Shown: positions 59,855 to 64,000 of the stretch, in pieces
How positions within the stretch are numbered: the stretch's first letter is position 1
Layout: each line of letters opens with the position of its first letter
Origin: Monilinia fructicola
Lineage: Eukaryota > Ascomycota > Leotiomycetes > Helotiales > Sclerotiniaceae
Assembly (NCBI GenBank): GCA_008692225.1
Contig: VICG01000002.1
Span: 636,001 to 700,000 of the forward strand
Direction: 5' to 3'
Length of the DNA: 64,000 nucleotides
Position numbers and translations under genes: made by a program
Notes under the pieces: generated by a model
What the model was told of the DNA's origin: nothing
Database searches by the model: none
Seen by the model: the letters and a program-made list of their open reading frames with translations, nothing else

Positions 59855-62502
59855 TCAAGGACTCCTCGGTGCCACAATATTTGGGCCAGTACCAATTCCT
59901 GTGATAGAGCGAACAATCCAATGAGCCCAACTCTCCTGTCTGAAAATATCTTCTAATTCATCTGCTCGTGTCTCCAAGTCATCTACCTGTCTTTCGAATT
60001 GAGATACACCATCCTCTACGTCCTGTACTTTCGACACAAGAGAATTCAGCTCATACTCAAGTTTGGCTCCAAGAACTTCAATATCTTTGAGGGTTTCAGT
60101 AACATGTGATCGTTCTTCGCCAAGGAAATCTTGTGTGTTATTCCTTAATTCTTGGTATTCTTCGCTCAGCTGTACATGTAGTTCTTGAAGCCTTTCTTGG
60201 TCAAGAGTAGCTTGATCGTCTAAAGAATCCAGGCCGTCAACTCTCCTTTGCACCCACGGACACAAATGATTTTGAAGATCCAATATCTTTTCATATATTC
60301 GTTTGTGATCCTCATTGAGTAATTTTTGAGTTTTTAGTGCAAGCCAGTCATCTGATTCATCAAGCTTGTCCACGATACCAACGGGCGCCCATACGAGAAC
60401 AGCATCTTCAGCATCGCTGAATGATAGATGACGCCGTAAGTGATCTTCACAACGAAATCTCCTCTTGTGAGAAGCATCCGAAATACTATGCCGTCGATGG
60501 AGTATTGCCACAAAGTTATGATTATCATCACGTTCTGCCTCTAGAATCGGACCCTCGAGGTCACCATCACCACTCACGGATCCTGAGATAGAAGGCTCCT
60601 TTGCCATAAGTTCACGGCGGATCTCTCGAGCCTGTGCCTGCCATTGCTCTTCGGCTTCCGCGGCCTTCCTCTCCTCCATTCTTAAAGCCTTCGAAGTTGG
60701 AGTAGGGTTTGGTAGGCTTGTCTTGGAATTCTCAGGGGGTGATTCGCTATCACTTTCACGCAGACCAGCCTGCGCCAGTCCAGCAACCACATCTTTAGAT
60801 CTTGGGAAACCATTTTCATATTCCCCTGGCTTCATCTTCCAACTGAATGCTTTGTTTAATGTGGGGCTAGACGGTGTGGTCAGTCCATTGGGTGCTGCAG
60901 TAAGATGTACCGGGCTAAAGTAACCCCCGTCTCCCTCAAAGTCACGAGCTTCGTCTTTCGAATGTTTACTGGCATGACCACGTAGGCCCACCGCATCCTT
61001 GATTCGCCCAAAGCCGTGCTTGGCTTCGCTCATCTTGCCGGTGGCTTTTTTGAATACGGCTTTGTGAAGTTGGGTTTCTCGGTCATTCGGGGTCTCCAGC
61101 ATACTCGTGGCCGATCCTGGCGGTTGTGCAGAGTATATTTCATCTGAGACCTCTTTCTTGCGAATATCCGCATCGTCATCTGGCGGCAGTGAATCGCCTC
61201 TGCTGTGAGACCACATGTACCCACCGTGATCATCTTTTGTGAATGACATGTGAGCGGCCGCAGGTTCTGATTTGCCATGATCATCGGCACCGGCCCGTCG
61301 TGATTTTCCATACCACAGCCATTTTGATCTTGCTCCATGTACCAGACTTATGAAGCGCTCTAAATCCCAGGTCTCTATGTCGGCAATTCCAGATTTATCA
61401 CGACCCACCATTCCCATGACCATTTCACCGCTTTTCCCACTAACTTCCGCCAGGGTTGACTTGACAGCTTTTGGAACGGCCCAACCCTCTCCTGCAGCAC
61501 CTTTCGCCGTAGCTTGATGTAATCGCTGGAGAGTATGCCTATCCAGTCTCCTACTGCGCTCCATCTTCTGAGATTTCTGAAAATAAGCTATACCACGCTT
61601 GAGACTAATCACATCAAACGCATCCTTAGCCACCGGGGCTCCGTAGTAATTAAGCCGATTCCTGGCACCCATGAGCAAACCAAGCAGGGCTGCCACCGTC
61701 GTAGGACCAAGAATACCATCGGATGGTTCGATATTGTAGTACTCTGATCCAATTTCAGTCCACCAATCGTTTATGGCTCTCTCGGTAACATCGCAAAGAC
61801 ACCCGTCGGCGTATTCCTGTTCTAGCTTTCCAAAGATCATCAAGGCGACCTGGCAAAGCTTCACTAGTTCAATAACCGCACCGTAGAGAGGGATTCGATC
61901 GCTCGTTCGATATAGTTGAAAGAATTTGGCTTGTGTAGCCGCTGCTGGCGCCTGCAGACTCATGCCAGATCGTCCAGAACATCCTAGCCTCTTCAGATTC
62001 TCATTAACAATGAAATCCTCCCTATGCTTCCGTACATCTCCATTCGGCACCGGGATAACATTCAACCCAGACGGAAAGCTGCTCAGATTCGTAACCATCA
62101 GAGTACCCAATGGCGTATCCTTGGGCCTGGCATGATGTTGAGAAATGGCGTTGAAGTATACTCGAAGCCTCGGGTTCCATGTCTCCTTATCCGCCGGAAT
62201 TCCCAGGACTCCCACTTGAATCTTATGTGTGTCATCTCCTGTATAAGTCGTAATCACGAAAGTCGGGTGCACTCTCGAACATGCCCATTGCTCGACCAGG
62301 TACACTTCGTAACCTTTCAATTCTCCATGACGTTCTATAACCCCTGTGGCATTATCCTCTTCTAGATATCTATTGGAACGAAAGAATTAGCGTGCCGTCT
62401 TGAATTCAAACTTGAGGTTTTCCCATGCCTGAAAGCGACTGGATCTGCGAATACATAAGGTTGTTTTGCATGATCTGATTTGCCGCCATTTGGTGTACTC
62501 AT
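59855..62502 (-). CDS. STB6-like protein (Sin3-binding Stb2/Stb6 family), GC-AG intron
   Basis: Large fungal protein of 862 residues. Exons: 62502-62429 and 62369-59855. Exon 1 reads MSTPNGGKSDHAKQPYVFAD PVAF and joins exon 2 as RYLEEDNATGVIERHGELKG, EVYLVEQWACSRVHPTFVIT, the conserved STB6-like N-terminal domain. The donor is GC (AG|GCATGG), acceptor AATAG, intron 59 bp; no GT donor gives the right frame. The middle has a conserved DGILGPTTVAALLGLLMGAR block, then disorder (residues about 330-600). The C-terminus is a coiled coil (EYQELRNNTQDFLGEERSHV; VSQFERQVDDLETRADELED). Yeast Stb2/Stb6 associate with the Sin3 histone-deacetylase complex; a role here is by homology of the N-terminal domain only. 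Confidence 0.85.
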
Positions 62503-62507
62503 TACGC

Positions 62508-62551
62508 CATTGCCATTGCCATTACCATTGCCATTACCATTGCCATTACCA
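62508..62551. repeat. (GCCATT)n hexamer repeat
   Basis: Seven units, encoding (Gly-Asn)n on the minus strand and continuous in frame with the STB6-like start codon; no ATG lies upstream in that frame, so it is probably 5' UTR. Confidence 0.8.
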
Positions 62552-63417
62552 CTACTACTAGCATTCTGTTTTTGCTTGAGAAGTTGAAGTGCTTTTATAA
62601 GAATGAGAAGTTGTTCGTGAAAGGGTCAAAAGATCCTCTCTATTCATGTTTGGATCATATGCATGAGGAATTGCAAAACGAAAAGACATATTATTCCTCT
62701 TATTATGTCTCTGACCTTAAAAGCCTCCCTTCCTCCCTGATTCACTGGGGCTCTGCGTTGTGCGATGCTTGCTATGCTATGCTATGCTATGCTGGGCTGC
62801 GATGACCGGGGGGGACAGTGGGGGAGGTCCTTTGTGTGACGTCGATGATAAAGGGAAAAGGGAACGATGAAGGAGAGGAGGAAGAAGAAGAAGAAGAAGG
62901 CGTTCATTTGCAAAGAACTCATATCATATCATATTGTACTGTATTGTATTGTATTATTCTATTGTAGGTTTCATGGATGTATTATAGAAATAATAGAGGA
63001 TTTGAGTTAAAAGAGAAGTGAGTAGGTACTAATTAGGTACTAGGTAGTCTTATAGTCAATATACCGGTCGGTTGATGTTTCAAATGACCAAGAATAGATA
63101 GATGAACGTGAATGGATTTAGTTTTAATTGATTCATATAATTTTGAATTGAATTGAGTTGAGTAGAGTTGTATTGAATTGCATGGCATGTCATTGCAATA
63201 CATTGAAATGGAATTCATTCTCTTTAGCATTTTGTGCTTGCTTCCTTATCATTTCAAGGATAATTACCTATGGACTTTTGATAAGTTAATAAATGTACTT
63301 AGAGTAGAAGTACCTATTTAGGTAGGTATATATAAAGTAATGAATGAACTATATTATATATACTTATTATATAAGGTATGAATAGATATGTTTATATATA
63401 ATTATATATAAAAGGTT

Positions 63418-63597
<180 letters not shown>

Positions 63598-64000
63598 TAT
63601 ATTAATACTATCCTAACCAATTAGACTCTTAGACTTTCAAACTCTTACCTAGGTAGACTTTTTACTGCCAACCAGTACAAGTACCTTCTACTCTGTACTC
63701 ATATCACTCGTACCTACAGTATGTGCAAGTATAGTATATGCTCTGTCTGTATACTGTATATACATACCTACCTAGTACCTACCTAGTAGCATTTACCTCA
63801 AGGCAGGTCTCTACTTATTATTATCATCATCCCCCCCTTGATCTCCTTCCATACTAGTCACCTTTATTGGTTTGTATGATTCCCCTTGTGGCTTCCCGAG
63901 AAAGAAAGATTTCATCATTTCCTGGGGTTTGCCTGTAATTTCCCAACGGTATCGATATGGATATCAATATCAATCCCGATAAAGCCCCGCCACAATTAAT

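Overview
The window looks like nuclear DNA of a filamentous ascomycete (Pezizomycotina, most likely Leotiomycetes/Helotiales, Sclerotiniaceae-like). The genes have many short introns (about 45-330 bp, GT..AG, often with a CTAAC-type branch site), and their protein set is typical of filamentous fungi: a HET-domain protein, a hybrid histidine kinase, a DUF7707-type surface protein, an STB6-like protein and a fungal cyclase. Intergenic DNA is A/T-rich and crowded with microsatellites. The taxon is inferred from gene content and style, without any alignment.

Layout. 1-14 kb: a thioredoxin/DSBA-like protein (-), the PX-domain protein Ypt35 (-), a DUF7707 GPI-type surface protein (+) and a CDP-alcohol phosphotransferase of the EPT1/CPT1 type (+), separated by repeat-rich spacers. 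14-19.7 kb: mostly without recognisable genes, except a broken LaeA-like methyltransferase (+) near 17.1-17.7 kb. 19.7-29.1 kb: an IQ-motif protein (+), a 5 kb A/T-rich spacer with coding-like fragments, and a Zrc1-type zinc transporter (-). 30 kb: an almost pure A/T block. 31.7-37.6 kb: a DUF202 membrane protein (-) and an intracellular-type GH3 beta-glucosidase with PA14 insert (+). 41-51 kb: a seven-exon PAS/hybrid histidine kinase (+) converging on a HET-TPR-repeat protein (-). 52-62.5 kb: an unrecognised exon (-), a short-chain dehydrogenase (-) and a cyclase-family enzyme (+) that diverge from a spacer with four tandem CACGTG boxes, mitochondrial lysyl-tRNA synthetase (-) and Tim10 (+) that diverge from one 522 bp spacer, and an STB6-like protein (-). 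The right end is microsatellite DNA, including about 175 bp of (ATT)n.

How genes relate. There is no obvious biosynthetic cluster. The possible co-regulated units are the divergent pairs SDR/cyclase and MSK1/TIM10 (both mitochondrial). The best candidate for a poorly described system is the HET protein: an N-terminal HET domain, a kinesin-light-chain-like TPR pair and about seven degenerate 32-35 residue repeats on one chain, with no nucleotide-binding domain.

Caution. Seven loci need eight single-base corrections, most next to a homopolymer, to restore an otherwise well conserved reading frame. The simplest reading is residual indel error in the assembly; real pseudogenisation cannot be excluded from sequence alone. 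Exon borders were worked out by hand from splice consensus and frame and may be off by a base or so.
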